DNA from: Aspidiotus rigidus
Lineage: Eukaryota > Arthropoda > Insecta > Hemiptera > Diaspididae
Direction of reading: 5' to 3'
Length of the DNA stretch: 64,000 nt
Assembly (NCBI GenBank): GCA_035079385.1
Contig: JAVHKY010000046.1
Span: forward strand, 2,232,001-2,296,000
Position 1 is the first letter of the stretch. Each line of letters begins with the position of its first letter. Made by a program: the position numbers and the translations under genes. Under the pieces are notes generated by a model. That model did no database searches. It saw only the letters and a program-made list of their open reading frames with translations, and was not told the DNA's origin. This document shows, one piece after another, positions 55,418 to 64,000 of the stretch.

Positions 55418-58400
55418 ATGGCTGCGGAAATGGACCAAAACAGCGATGTTAGCCAAAATTTCGAAGAAGATCTTTTGGCATCTGATGGTGAAACCGTAAA
55501 AGTAGCATGGGACGAGCCAATGAGTCAACGTAGACCAAAAAAGACGATCAATCGTAAGTCACGCAAAAATATTTCTAGCCAAAATAAATTACGTGTGAAA
55601 AAGTCGTCGAAAAAACAAGCTTCATCTATTGCGCGACATACGCGGGCACAGACTCGCGCACGTGGTGCACAAATAGATGAGCCTGTTTCTTCGAAAGTGT
55701 CTTCAAACCGCAAATCTAAGTCAAGAAAACGTGTTGCAGTCGATGATGTATTGAAAGATAAAGCGCCCAGTCGCACTGTCAAGGTTCAAAAGCATAATCT
55801 GGCGAACGACGTTTTTGACCAAGCTGTTGATGAAATGGTGTCAAGAAAATGCGATCAAGTGATGGACACTATGACAGATATTTTTGAGGCGCAAATCCAA
55901 GGAAGGATTGAGAAAGGGTTTGATGTGATGGCGAGGGAACTGCGTTCACTAGTCAGCCGAGCAGTAAATGATACAGTCTCTAAACTATCACACGCGACAA
56001 CGCCTTCTCAACCGAATCCTCCCCCAGGTTTTGCTCCTCTTCCAACTCTGCCGTCCTCGTCGCACGCTGTTGCCGTCGCATCCCCAACGGCTCCGTTGCT
56101 TCCAGCTCCATCTGGTAAAATTATTTCTACTCAAATTGCTTCTTTTAATAATAAATCAGTGGCTGTAATTCGATTAAAACGCGGAATTTCGTACGAATCG
56201 TGGAAGAGATTCTTTTATCTTGCTCTACATGCCTCCGGAGTCATGCATGTGGCGGAACCTGATCGGTGTCCACCACCCACGCAGGACGAGGAGACAATGA
56301 TGTTGCACACCACTCGTTTTTGGGAGCTGCTCGCCGAGAGACTCGACGATGCGGATCTCAATAAGATAGCACATCTCACAGATCCGCGCGAGGCTCTGCG
56401 TCTGCTCGAAAACCTAAAACGACCAGTGTACGCCGGTAGACAGGATCAAAAGTATCAAGAGCTCATGAACATGAAATACGCGTCAGCAAACGTGAGCCCG
56501 CAAGCCTATATTGCGGCATTCGAGAAAAAGGTGAGCGAAGTGCGTGAAACCTCATTACCAATCTCACGTGAATTGATATCAAATCGATTTTACCAATCAA
56601 TATTACCAATTTACCCGCAGGTCGTTCAATACACTCATATGTATAAAACAATACGTAACGTATCATTCATTTCATATGAAGAGTTGAAAGAATGGTTTCT
56701 CGCAACAGCTCTCTCCCCTTTTTCTACCGCAAAGGCTAGCGGACAACAATCGTACGCTAATCTTGCAGCCATCAGAAAGAAAAAGCAATTTACCAATAAG
56801 GGTAAACCACAGAATAAAGGTATATCTAATAAAGGATCTTCTACAGTATTCTGTACCAGGTGTAATTCATCCCAGCACGACTATCGGGCCTGTCCTAATA
56901 AGACATGCCCCATCTGTCACGAGAATCCAGTCAATTCTGGACATATTGCGAAGTGCACCAAAGCCCATAAAGCTAAGAAACGTTCTGCGACAGCGACTGG
57001 ACAAAATTCGCAACCAGGCGCACAATCTGATCAACAAGCTGCAGTTTCAGCACAACCTACGACGACGTCACAACGTAATAAGTTTAAAAGAGCTAGAAAT
57101 AAGCCACCTTCTAAAAATGTGACTAAGCGTGAATCTAACGATTCGTCTCCTGGGTTTACAGCACGTTATTTCCGAATAACTGAGAACAACGAGCTTGAGC
57201 CGTGTGAAAGGCACGACGTTGGAGCTATGAAAGTTGACGATGGAGGTAAGCAATCATCCTGCACCACTGTGTGTGCGGATTCAGGATGTAATGCCACCAT
57301 TTTTCATGAAACAAATTCTTTAAATAATGTGTGTACTCTGCCTCAATCAAAGAAAGTGTTTGTCGCTAACCCTGACGAACAAGCCTCGCTAAGCATAGAG
57401 AAATCTGGGGAATTGGAAATTTTTTTAAAAAATGGGAAATTATTTGATCTTGGGAAAATTTATGTGAGTGAGAAAATAGCTGATAATCTTCTTAGTCTTC
57501 GTCCGTTCGTGGAAAAAGGTTATCCAGTTATTTTCTTCAAAGATTCCGCACATGTAATTCAAAAGGGAACAATTTCTCCAACTTCGATACGATCTGTTCT
57601 TAATGGTTATACAAAAAATAATTTATGGTTTTTTGACTTGAAAACCACAAATCAACAGATCGAATCGAATAAATGCACTACCTTGCCTCAAAACAGAAGC
57701 GCGGAAGCCCTTCCTTCAAAACAATTTGATGATACTTTCTCATTTAACGATGTCGATAATCTAACTGACCTAAACAAATATATCACTTCAGTACCTCAAT
57801 GTTCCATCGAAGACCTTAAAAAGTTGGAGGAATATGAGATTAGAACTATTCGTGGCCAGTTAGGTAAACTATGGCATTATCGTTTAGGGCATCCAAGCGT
57901 TGAAGTTATGAGGGAACTGGCACAGATTGTTCCTGAACTACACGGGATTCCTATTTCTGACGCAATAAAAGACTGCCATCCTTGTAAAATTGCGAAGGCT
58001 AGGAAATTACCTCACTTGAGCACACGAAATCGAGCTGCTATGCCGTTAGAGTTACTACTCACCGACGTGCTAGGTCCGATTTTACCCCCCGCATTCCCTA
58101 ACCGTGAGGAGTATTTATTAGCAATCATTGATGACTACACTCGATACGGTTATGTGTATCCTATGCTCAACAAATCAGAGGTTCATTTGGGTTTAAAAGC
58201 ATTCTTTTCCCATATAGATCAGAAAATAAATTACCCTTATATGACCAAACGCATCCGTTTGGATAATGGAACCGAGTATAAAACTTCAAGTGTAATTCGA
58301 TTTTTGAGGTCGAAGAATATTGTAGAAGATAATTCTCCCGCGTACACTAGTCCTTTAAATGGGGTTTCGGAACGCTATTTAGAAACGCTGGGAAATGTCA

Positions 58401-60865
58401 TCCGTTCAATGTTGACTGATGCAGGATTTCCGAAAAGAATGTGGCTTTTTGCAGCGCGATATGGAACTCTAATCTACAATATTCTTCCCAAGAAAGCAAT
58501 TCAAAATCAAATTCCGTACATGGTCTTGTTTAAACAGTTGCCTGCACTCTCTTTTCTACGTCGCTTTGGATGTGTAGCTCATCAGACTCTACCAAAGAAG
58601 GTGGGTAAGCACTCCGAGAGAGGGATAAGAAAATTTTTTGTAGGGTTAACTGATAATGGAGGACTTCTGCTTGATCCGTCAACTGGTATTGTTAAAAACA
58701 CTTCGAATGTTACTTATACAGAATCTCAGGTATATGGCCATCATTATGGTCCATTCGAAAATGTGCCGTTCAAAGATCCAATAAGGCTTCGACGCCGGAA
58801 GCCACCTTCCGACGATGTTGAACCTGAAGCAGATCAGCCGTTTCGCCCTCCTCAGGCAAAGCGACGTAAAACTGCAACTTCTGAAGTATCCGTCAATACA
58901 CCTAAAACAAGTGTTAGATTTCGCTTAGATCTAATGAGCGAGCTTGACGACTATCTTCAACAAGTGATTAGCTCGTCAGATTTGAAATCTAATCAAGTTT
59001 CTGGTTTATGGGCCTATAATGTAAACCATCCTCAACTTCCCCTAAGCCATTGTACTACCGAAGAGTATAGACCTCTTCGATATGATGACTTCTCCTCGCT
59101 TTCCGAAGATGCTCCGCGCTGTAATATGTTGGTAGCCCGCTACTATCTGCAACAATCAATGAAATCTCACATCGGTTCTGCAGATAGTGACGGCTCATAC
59201 ACTTTCACTCCGATGTTCGATGATCCGGAAATTTCGGAACAACATTGGGCGCTGTTCAACTTCGATAATATTGACGTTCCTCAGTCATACAAGGAAGCGA
59301 TATCGTCCCCTGATTCCGCTAAATGGCAAGTTGCAATTCGGGAAGAATTGCAAGCAATGCTTGATAACGAAACGTGGGTTGCTGTACCGAAAAAGTCACT
59401 TCCGCGTGGCACACGGTACATAGATTCTACTTGGATTTTTCGTATCAAAGAGGATGAGGCTGGAACGACTCGCTATAGAGCTCGTCTAGTAGCCAGAGGT
59501 TTCAAAGACCCAAACCCATACGACGTTCTGGAGACTTACGCTCCAGTCGCTGATATCAGCGATATTCGCGCCGTATTGGTTTATGCGGTTATAAATGGGT
59601 ACTATATGGATCAAATTGATGTAAAGGTCGCTTTTCTAAATGGCGTCCTAGACAAACCGGTTTACATGGTTTTTCCTACGGGTTATAGTAATCATGAATT
59701 TGATTCGAGCTCATACGTTCTCCAACTGAAAAGATCTATGTACGGTTTGAAAGTAAGTCCAAAGAGGTGGTATGAGCGTTTTCGTAACACACTTAAAAAA
59801 ATGGGGTTTAAGGCCTATGTATTTAAGCCCTGTATTTTTAAATGGAAGGTTACGAAAAACAATATCTCTCACGAAGTAATTCTAATTCTCTATGTTGATG
59901 ACATAATTTTAGTCGGCAACAACACAGACAAAATTAGTGAAGTTAAGCAGAAATTAACGGAACACTTTCAAATCACACAATTAGGAGTACCTCGCAAATT
60001 TTTGGGCATACAATTTGATTATGATCGATCAAAGAGACTTCTCTTTCTTTCTCAACCAAATTATGTCGAAAAATTGTTAGACAAATTCGGTTTCACTCTT
60101 CGATCTCCAGCTAAACCCACTCCTATGCTGACTAATGAGGCTGCACGAAAACGGAAAGTTACACCAAACGATAGACAATATCCATCTGTTACTCGTTTTC
60201 GTGAAGCAGTAGGTTCTCTTACCTTTCTCATGAATTGCACTAGACCTGATATAGCCTTTGCTGTAAATACGGTCGCCAGGGCTCAGTCAAATCCACAAAT
60301 GTCAGACTGGGAGGCAGTCTATCGTATCTTCGGTTACTTAGTAGGCACTCACACAAAGGGTTTGCTTTATCGTCAGCGTCGAGATAATATAGAGTGCTAT
60401 ACGGATGCGTCGCTGGGTACCAACGACTCGGCGGCACGTTCCACATCCGGGTACGCTCTCTATATGTTCGGGAATCTCGTCTCATGGCGTACGAAAAAGC
60501 AAACCCACGTGGCTCTTTCATCTGCCGAAGCCGAGTACATAGCTGCTTCCCTAGCCTGTCGTCAAGTTGTGTCATTAAAATCATTAATCGAATTTTTAGC
60601 TAGAACTTGCCCAGTTCCGATTATTTTTGAAGATAATAAGTCGGCAATTCATTTAGCTAAAAGTTTAGAACAAAAATCGCTTAAACACATTGTTCATTTG
60701 TGTTTTCATTACATCCGCTTTGAAGTTCAAAATAATAATGTCCAACTTATGTGGGTTCCTTCCGCTGAAAATATTGCTGATATTTTCACTAAAGCGTTAC
60801 CTGAGGCAGCGTACACAAAATTTCGTGATCAACTCGTTTTCGATCATATTACTTCTAGTAATTAA
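55418..60865 (+). CDS. Copia Gag-Pol polyprotein, 1,815 aa, intact
   Basis: It encodes everything for copia transposition as one polyprotein. Gag spans about 1-520, with a basic N-terminus (about 28-110) that could bind nucleic acid or direct nuclear entry, and two zinc knuckles at about 478-513 (CTRCNSSQHDYRAC, then CPICHENPVNSGHIAKC). Protease: VCADSGCNATIF near 616-627. Integrase: H-H-C-C zinc domain from about 817 (LWHYRLGHPS, CHPCKIAK), catalytic D at 881 (TDVLGP), D at about 948 (LDNGTEY), E at about 984 (GVSERYLE). Reverse transcriptase: from about 1,302, with VAFLNG and YVDDIILVG at about 1,492. RNase H: YTDASLG about 1,660, AEAEYIAAS about 1,703, DNKSAIH about 1,739. There is no stop or frameshift. 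Start chosen at ATG 55,418, preceded by a stop-rich leader. Gag and Pol share one frame, as in Drosophila copia, so Gag excess would need splicing or another mechanism. Confidence 0.96.
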   Translation: MAAEMDQNSDVSQNFEEDLLASDGETVKVAWDEPMSQRRPKKTINRKSRKNISSQNKLRVKKSSKKQASSIARHTRAQTRARGAQIDEPVSSKVSSNRKSKSRKRVAVDDVLKDKAPSRTVKVQKHNLANDVFDQAVDEMVSRKCDQVMDTMTDIFEAQIQGRIEKGFDVMARELRSLVSRAVNDTVSKLSHATTPSQPNPPPGFAPLPTLPSSSHAVAVASPTAPLLPAPSGKIISTQIASFNNKSVAVIRLKRGISYESWKRFFYLALHASGVMHVAEPDRCPPPTQDEETMMLHTTRFWELLAERLDDADLNKIAHLTDPREALRLLENLKRPVYAGRQDQKYQELMNMKYASANVSPQAYIAAFEKKVSEVRETSLPISRELISNRFYQSILPIYPQVVQYTHMYKTIRNVSFISYEELKEWFLATALSPFSTAKASGQQSYANLAAIRKKKQFTNKGKPQNKGISNKGSSTVFCTRCNSSQHDYRACPNKTCPICHENPVNSGHIAKCTKAHKAKKRSATATGQNSQPGAQSDQQAAVSAQPTTTSQRNKFKRARNKPPSKNVTKRESNDSSPGFTARYFRITENNELEPCERHDVGAMKVDDGGKQSSCTTVCADSGCNATIFHETNSLNNVCTLPQSKKVFVANPDEQASLSIEKSGELEIFLKNGKLFDLGKIYVSEKIADNLLSLRPFVEKGYPVIFFKDSAHVIQKGTISPTSIRSVLNGYTKNNLWFFDLKTTNQQIESNKCTTLPQNRSAEALPSKQFDDTFSFNDVDNLTDLNKYITSVPQCSIEDLKKLEEYEIRTIRGQLGKLWHYRLGHPSVEVMRELAQIVPELHGIPISDAIKDCHPCKIAKARKLPHLSTRNRAAMPLELLLTDVLGPILPPAFPNREEYLLAIIDDYTRYGYVYPMLNKSEVHLGLKAFFSHIDQKINYPYMTKRIRLDNGTEYKTSSVIRFLRSKNIVEDNSPAYTSPLNGVSERYLETLGNVIRSMLTDAGFPKRMWLFAARYGTLIYNILPKKAIQNQIPYMVLFKQLPALSFLRRFGCVAHQTLPKKVGKHSERGIRKFFVGLTDNGGLLLDPSTGIVKNTSNVTYTESQVYGHHYGPFENVPFKDPIRLRRRKPPSDDVEPEADQPFRPPQAKRRKTATSEVSVNTPKTSVRFRLDLMSELDDYLQQVISSSDLKSNQVSGLWAYNVNHPQLPLSHCTTEEYRPLRYDDFSSLSEDAPRCNMLVARYYLQQSMKSHIGSADSDGSYTFTPMFDDPEISEQHWALFNFDNIDVPQSYKEAISSPDSAKWQVAIREELQAMLDNETWVAVPKKSLPRGTRYIDSTWIFRIKEDEAGTTRYRARLVARGFKDPNPYDVLETYAPVADISDIRAVLVYAVINGYYMDQIDVKVAFLNGVLDKPVYMVFPTGYSNHEFDSSSYVLQLKRSMYGLKVSPKRWYERFRNTLKKMGFKAYVFKPCIFKWKVTKNNISHEVILILYVDDIILVGNNTDKISEVKQKLTEHFQITQLGVPRKFLGIQFDYDRSKRLLFLSQPNYVEKLLDKFGFTLRSPAKPTPMLTNEAARKRKVTPNDRQYPSVTRFREAVGSLTFLMNCTRPDIAFAVNTVARAQSNPQMSDWEAVYRIFGYLVGTHTKGLLYRQRRDNIECYTDASLGTNDSAARSTSGYALYMFGNLVSWRTKKQTHVALSSAEAEYIAASLACRQVVSLKSLIEFLARTCPVPIIFEDNKSAIHLAKSLEQKSLKHIVHLCFHYIRFEVQNNNVQLMWVPSAENIADIFTKALPEAAYTKFRDQLVFDHITSSN

Positions 60866-61675
60866 TGAAAACCTGTTTCTGTTCTTGATTTACAGACGAA
60901 AAGAAATGATGAGTACTCATTTCTTTCGCAAATTCGCCGATGTCACCCGATTCTTTTGACGATCCGTAAATCAATATCTTTTTTATTTCCCCTCTTACAT
61001 TTGTAAAATTCTGACAATGCTTGAATTTATTGAATATAAAATTTCCTTCCGAATTTTATAAATAAATTCCTTCAGCCTTGGTACGAATTTTTCGTTTAAA
61101 ATAAATACTTCAATTGTTTACTTTGGTACCTAGTTTTGTTTTCTACAAATCACTAGTTTTCCCTAAACAATTTTTTTTCTCGACCTATGTGTCGTCAATA
61201 ATTTCTTTTTTATTATTATTAAGATTTTCAGTCGTTTTCGACATGTTTCTTTAACCTTTATTTTCTTATATTTTATTTTGTTTTATTCTCTTTCATTTTC
61301 TTATGTACTAAGAAATACCGACTATAATAATTATAGTCGATTCTTTTAAAAAAAAGAAATCGGTTCTTTTCGACATATTGGTTATCTTGACTATTCAAAT
61401 AAAGGGTTTTTTTGTTTTCTTCTGACCTAACTCTTTCATTTCAATCAGTCGAAAGTTTTGCCCTCAACTCATTTCAACAGGCTAGTTTCTGACAATTTTG
61501 GGTTTCAGTCTCCAAAATTAGCATCACTCTTCCAAAGCCAAAACTTCTCCAGTTTTGACTCAATCTTACGTTTACTGAAAATATCCTTTTTCAGTACTGT
61601 ACTATGATTTATACATTCACACTCTAGCTGTCCGTACGGTGTTGCTGTCCGGGTCCGGCCTCGCCTGACGGGGAG
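60866..61675 (+). other. 3' untranslated region of copia element 3
   Basis: 810 bp, T-rich, with AATAAA at about 61,398 and a TAATAATTATAGTC/GACTATAATAATTA small palindrome near 61,320-61,340. It ends with the polypurine tract GACGGGGAG (61,667-61,675). Confidence 0.75.
61667..61675 (+). other. Polypurine tract, copia element 3
   Basis: GACGGGGAG immediately before TGTCAGAG of the 3' LTR; one pyrimidine interrupts it. Confidence 0.75.
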
Positions 61676-61922
61676 TGTCAGAGCGTGTGTGTTGGTATGC
61701 AGGCGGGCCTCTCTCCTCTCGCTTGTACACCGTCGACACTAGGCACTCGCCTTCGTTCTCACGTCAGTGCTCGTGGTGCGAACCTCTCGCGAACACGGTC
61801 TACGCGTTCGCTCGAGTGCTGTCGGCATCTACTTCCTCTGAGTAGATTCACCCGTGTCTTCATGGTCACGAGTGTTAACCCGACCCCCGTTCCCTCAAGG
61901 GAACGGTCCTCACCTTCCAACA
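61676..61922 (+). repeat. 3' LTR, copia element 3
   Basis: Base-for-base identical to the 5' LTR over 247 bp. Confidence 0.96.
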
Positions 61923-62026
61923 AAATCGCATTATACATTTATTAGGGTTATTAGCTTTCTTTAAAGTAGAATAACTACCGGTTGATCGCAGTTTCTTAAC
62001 ATTATAAGCACAATAATTTGTTTCAG

Positions 62027-62218
62027 AACAAAAGAAGATATGGGAGTGGGCCTCGATCGTAAGACCCATCGTTTCAGAGAGGTGACTATGGCGCGTAAAC
62101 GTAATCGAGAATACCATAAACAACTCTTTTGGAACAATATTAAAAACTATTACAAAATTTGGGAGCTCCAAGCTAATAAGTATAACTTATGGGCCTCACA
62201 GCTTCACTTACATTCAAG
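62027..62218 (+). CDS. Unidentified gene, penultimate exon
   Basis: The acceptor is AATTTGTTTCAG and the donor GTAAGG (CAAG|GTAAGG). The 192-bp exon is phase-symmetric. It reads TKEDMGVGLDRKTHRFREV, then MARKRNREYHKQLFWNNIK and NYYKIWELQANKYNLWASQL. It is basic and Trp/Tyr-rich with no domain I recognise. The complete copia element lies just upstream in what would be the preceding intron. No earlier exon was found. Confidence 0.5.
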
Positions 62219-62325
62219 GTAAGGTCATGTTTGATTTTTATTCATTTGCTGTACTTATTTGTCAATGTATTTTTGATATGTAACCTGCCGTACCAGAAGA
62301 ACTGACGTACATCACGAGTCCCAAT

Positions 62326-62550
62326 CAGTGTTACCAGGTGTGACACTTTTCTGACCTTGCGGCACCGTAATTTCTGAAAGTGGCACTATTTTTCCGGTCG
62401 AAATACGGCTCCGGAGCCGGATTTTGACTCCAAACAGCTCCGGAACGGCTCCGGAGCTGGTTCCAGGCATTGGTGGCACTATTTTGTAGGATATCGCACT
62501 TTTTTTCCCCCAAATGAGGTACTTTTTCAAAATTTGACCTGGCAACACTG
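62326..62550. mobile_element. Non-autonomous hAT MITE with 8-bp target duplication
   Basis: 225 bp. The ends CAGTGTTACCAGGT and ACCTGGCAACACTG are a 14-bp inverted repeat with one mismatch; CAGTGTTGCC is a common hAT start. Flanks are identical 8-bp repeats GTCCCAAT (62,318-62,325 and 62,551-62,558). The centre is palindromic, with GGCTCCGGAGCC-type words. It sits within the last small intron of the gene here, six bases from the 3' splice site. Confidence 0.92.
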
Positions 62551-62564
62551 GTCCCAATTTGCAG

Positions 62565-62574
62565 AAGCGAATGA
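62565..62574 (+). CDS. Unidentified gene, last coding bases
   Basis: After CCCAATTTGCAG the sequence A-AGC-GAA-TGA completes the codon left open by the previous exon (AG+A) and gives Arg-Ser-Glu-stop. An AATAAA at about 62,828 could end the transcript. Without the hAT MITE and one copy of its duplication the intron would be about 113 bp, a normal insect size. Fair support from phase and signals, but very short. Confidence 0.4.
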
Positions 62575-63717
62575 TTTATTCATGGAAGAAAGATATCTTC
62601 TCTAAATTGCTGTACGTCAATTATTTTTTGGTTGGCGCGCGGCGGTCTCATGTTTACGGAGTTGATTGTATTATTTATCGAGTTGATGATTTTAGTATCC
62701 ATACAAGAGTAATTTTACACTATCCTGTATATTTGCAAGAATTTGCGACCACTTGTGGCAAAAGGGAATTATTGAACTGAATTCCTGTTCACATATATAC
62801 ATAAGGATGCATTCTTGTTTTTTCATGAATAAATATTGTGGCGTATTAATGCAGTAATAGTAATAGTGCAGCATTTCTGTGTATAATCTGTGTAGGTTCA
62901 TTGGTATTTCCACTGGGCTAATTAGGTCTCCCTGAAAACTTATTGTGAAGATGATTCATCTTCTATCACATATTAGACCATAGGTTGTGCTCTTTTTCAA
63001 CTAATTTATTCTTCCACGGTTCTTCCGTTGGCTTAATGAAAATGGTGGAAATTTTTCTCTCAATGGTTCTTCTCCTTGTTCCATGAAGGAGTTGATAATT
63101 TCCCTCCCAGTAAGGCTTCTGGGACAAAAATATCCGATTGGTAGTATCTGGGGGTTTCATGAAGATGTTTAAAACGGACTCTCTTGGAACATTCATTTTT
63201 GTTGCAGAGTTGTGTGTCCAAATATACTCGTAATAATACTTGGGGTGAGCAACAATATTGCTAGTTATTGGCTTGTTATACAATAATTTTGCTATGGTGC
63301 AGATATTACCTGCCCTACTGCATTATCAAGTGTTCCACCTGCAGTACTATAATAAATACCGAGCTTTTCGGTCCATGAAAATGACAATGATAATTTAAAA
63401 AATTTGGTGCTGCATGCACATTTTTTGGTAAACACGGTACAACGCAGACCATTTGACTGCACAACAGTCTTTATCAAAGCAAACTAAATTTTCAAACTAC
63501 GAGAAGGCAAGGATAGAAACGCAACACAGACAATATCTTCTGAGTATCCACAGTCTATACAGTATCGAAAGTCGCGCCCGAGCAGCGTCAAAAGTTGCAT
63601 GTTGCCTTGCCGTTCACGGGAAGCCTCGTAGGGCGTTCATAGATCTTCTGTTCTATTCTTCTTCAATACGATATTTTTTATTTCCCGTTTCTATCACTTT
63701 TCCTTTCTTCTTATGTT
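62575..63717. other. Non-coding stretch with unclassified minus-strand frames
   Basis: On the minus strand 63,309-62,966 is open for over 100 codons and includes IFMKPPDTTNRIFLSQKPYW. A second frame sits at 63,477-63,292. They are in different frames, and no splice pair joins them in phase. They may be a decayed gene; I could not identify it. Confidence 0.3.
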
Positions 63718-63719
63718 TT

Positions 63720-63872
63720 TTCTTTGCCATCGCGTGAGTTCTTGTTGTCGTAACTTTATTTATTCCTTATTTCGTTTGTAGTAAAGTTGCAAATTGAAAT
63801 GATGGCAACAAAAGAAACGAGGAATAAAAAAAGTTACGACAATGAGAACTCACGCCGTGGCAACGAAAGAAA
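63720..63872. repeat. Inverted repeat (foldback), ~55-bp arms
   Basis: Arms 63,720-63,775 and 63,812-63,872 pair with about 85% match (TTTGCCATCGCGTGAGTTCT, GTCGTAACTTT). It may be a MITE; no target duplication was seen. Confidence 0.65.
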
Positions 63873-64000
63873 GAAAAGAAAAAAAAATGAAAGATCCGGG
63901 GACATAAGATACTCGTACTAGCTCTTTTCGGCGCCCTAATGGGCTGGAGCTGCGTGCCAATCAAGATATATTACTCGTATTGCGCTTTGCGCTTGCTGAA
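63873..64000. other. Window end with GC-rich repeat word
   Basis: The last 25 bases carry GCGCTTTGCGCTTGCTG, the inverse of the 35-bp repeat unit at 33,880. Confidence 0.45.

Larger units (their letters stand above)
53191..61922 (+). mobile_element. Ty1/copia element 3, complete and apparently autonomous
   Basis: The 8,732-bp element has identical 247-bp LTRs, 5-bp target duplication AAATC, a tRNA-iMet primer site, a polypurine tract and one unbroken Gag-Pol frame with all catalytic residues visible. Zero LTR differences imply very recent insertion. It is larger than usual for copia (around 5 kb) because of a 1,980-bp leader and an 810-bp 3' untranslated region. It lies in sense orientation about 105 bp upstream of a likely exon at 62,027. 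Confidence 0.96.

Noticed and set aside
55525..55782. 85-codon minus-strand frame
   Set aside because: Shadow of the basic N-terminus of Gag.
60240..60584. 114-codon minus-strand frame
   Set aside because: Shadow of the RNase H region of the intact copia polyprotein.

Overview
The window is eukaryotic. It has spliced genes with GT-AG introns, long AT-rich non-coding tracts, many microsatellites and very heavy transposon content. Ty1/copia retrotransposons, hAT-type MITEs, Helitron-like tails, a two-WH2 actin-regulator-like gene and the general base composition suggest an arthropod, most likely an insect. The order cannot be told from this sequence alone.

Host genes. The main gene is on the minus strand. 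Ten exons can be assembled from 27.8 kb down to 7.7 kb, and eight of the nine junctions agree in splice sites and reading phase. The product is about 767 aa: a basic/Ser-rich N-terminus, a proline-rich segment, an acidic segment, two WH2-like actin-binding motifs in tandem, then alternating coiled coils and acidic stretches. This looks like a sarcomere-length-short (SALS)-type actin regulator. Its introns are packed with transposons; the third-to-second exon intron (14.7-24.6 kb) holds a 6.4 kb segment bounded by GTCGA-rich inverted arms. Further upstream on the same strand, two well-formed exons (36.07-36.68 kb) belong to an unrecognised gene. At 62.03-62.57 kb the last two exons of an unrecognised plus-strand gene are visible.

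Mobile elements. There are three Ty1/copia elements, all on the plus strand. (1) 1.24-4.72 kb is old, with three in-frame stops, a frameshift and only the 3' LTR in view. (2) 44,783-49,832 is middle-aged, with two 176-bp LTRs about 3% diverged, a 5-bp target duplication, a gag/protease deletion, and a 250-bp GAAGCCCT-rich palindromic insertion inside integrase. (3) 53,191-61,922 is young and intact, with identical 247-bp LTRs, target duplication AAATC, a tRNA-iMet primer site, an uninterrupted 1,815-aa Gag-Pol and an unusual 2-kb leader. Element 2 sits inside a Helitron-like repeat whose relatives form a tandem array at 16.6-20.3 kb, 50-52.3 kb and, inverted, 41.6-42.6 kb. Two non-autonomous hAT MITEs have exact 8-bp target duplications (6,951-7,367 and 62,326-62,550). 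Two remnants of non-LTR retrotransposons lie at 20.6-21.5 kb and 39.9-40.15 kb.

Structure beyond ordinary annotation. The window is very rich in inverted repeats: a perfect 78-bp-arm hairpin (10,743-10,949), a long hairpin built of tandem ~85-bp monomers (32.41-32.83 kb), nested palindromes at 31.9-32.35 kb, several MITE families, and elements made of one short word repeated in both orientations. The terminal caps of the Helitron-like units vary between constant anchors. These are the most promising places for undescribed biology. I see no prokaryotic-style system, CRISPR array or convincing standard RNA gene.
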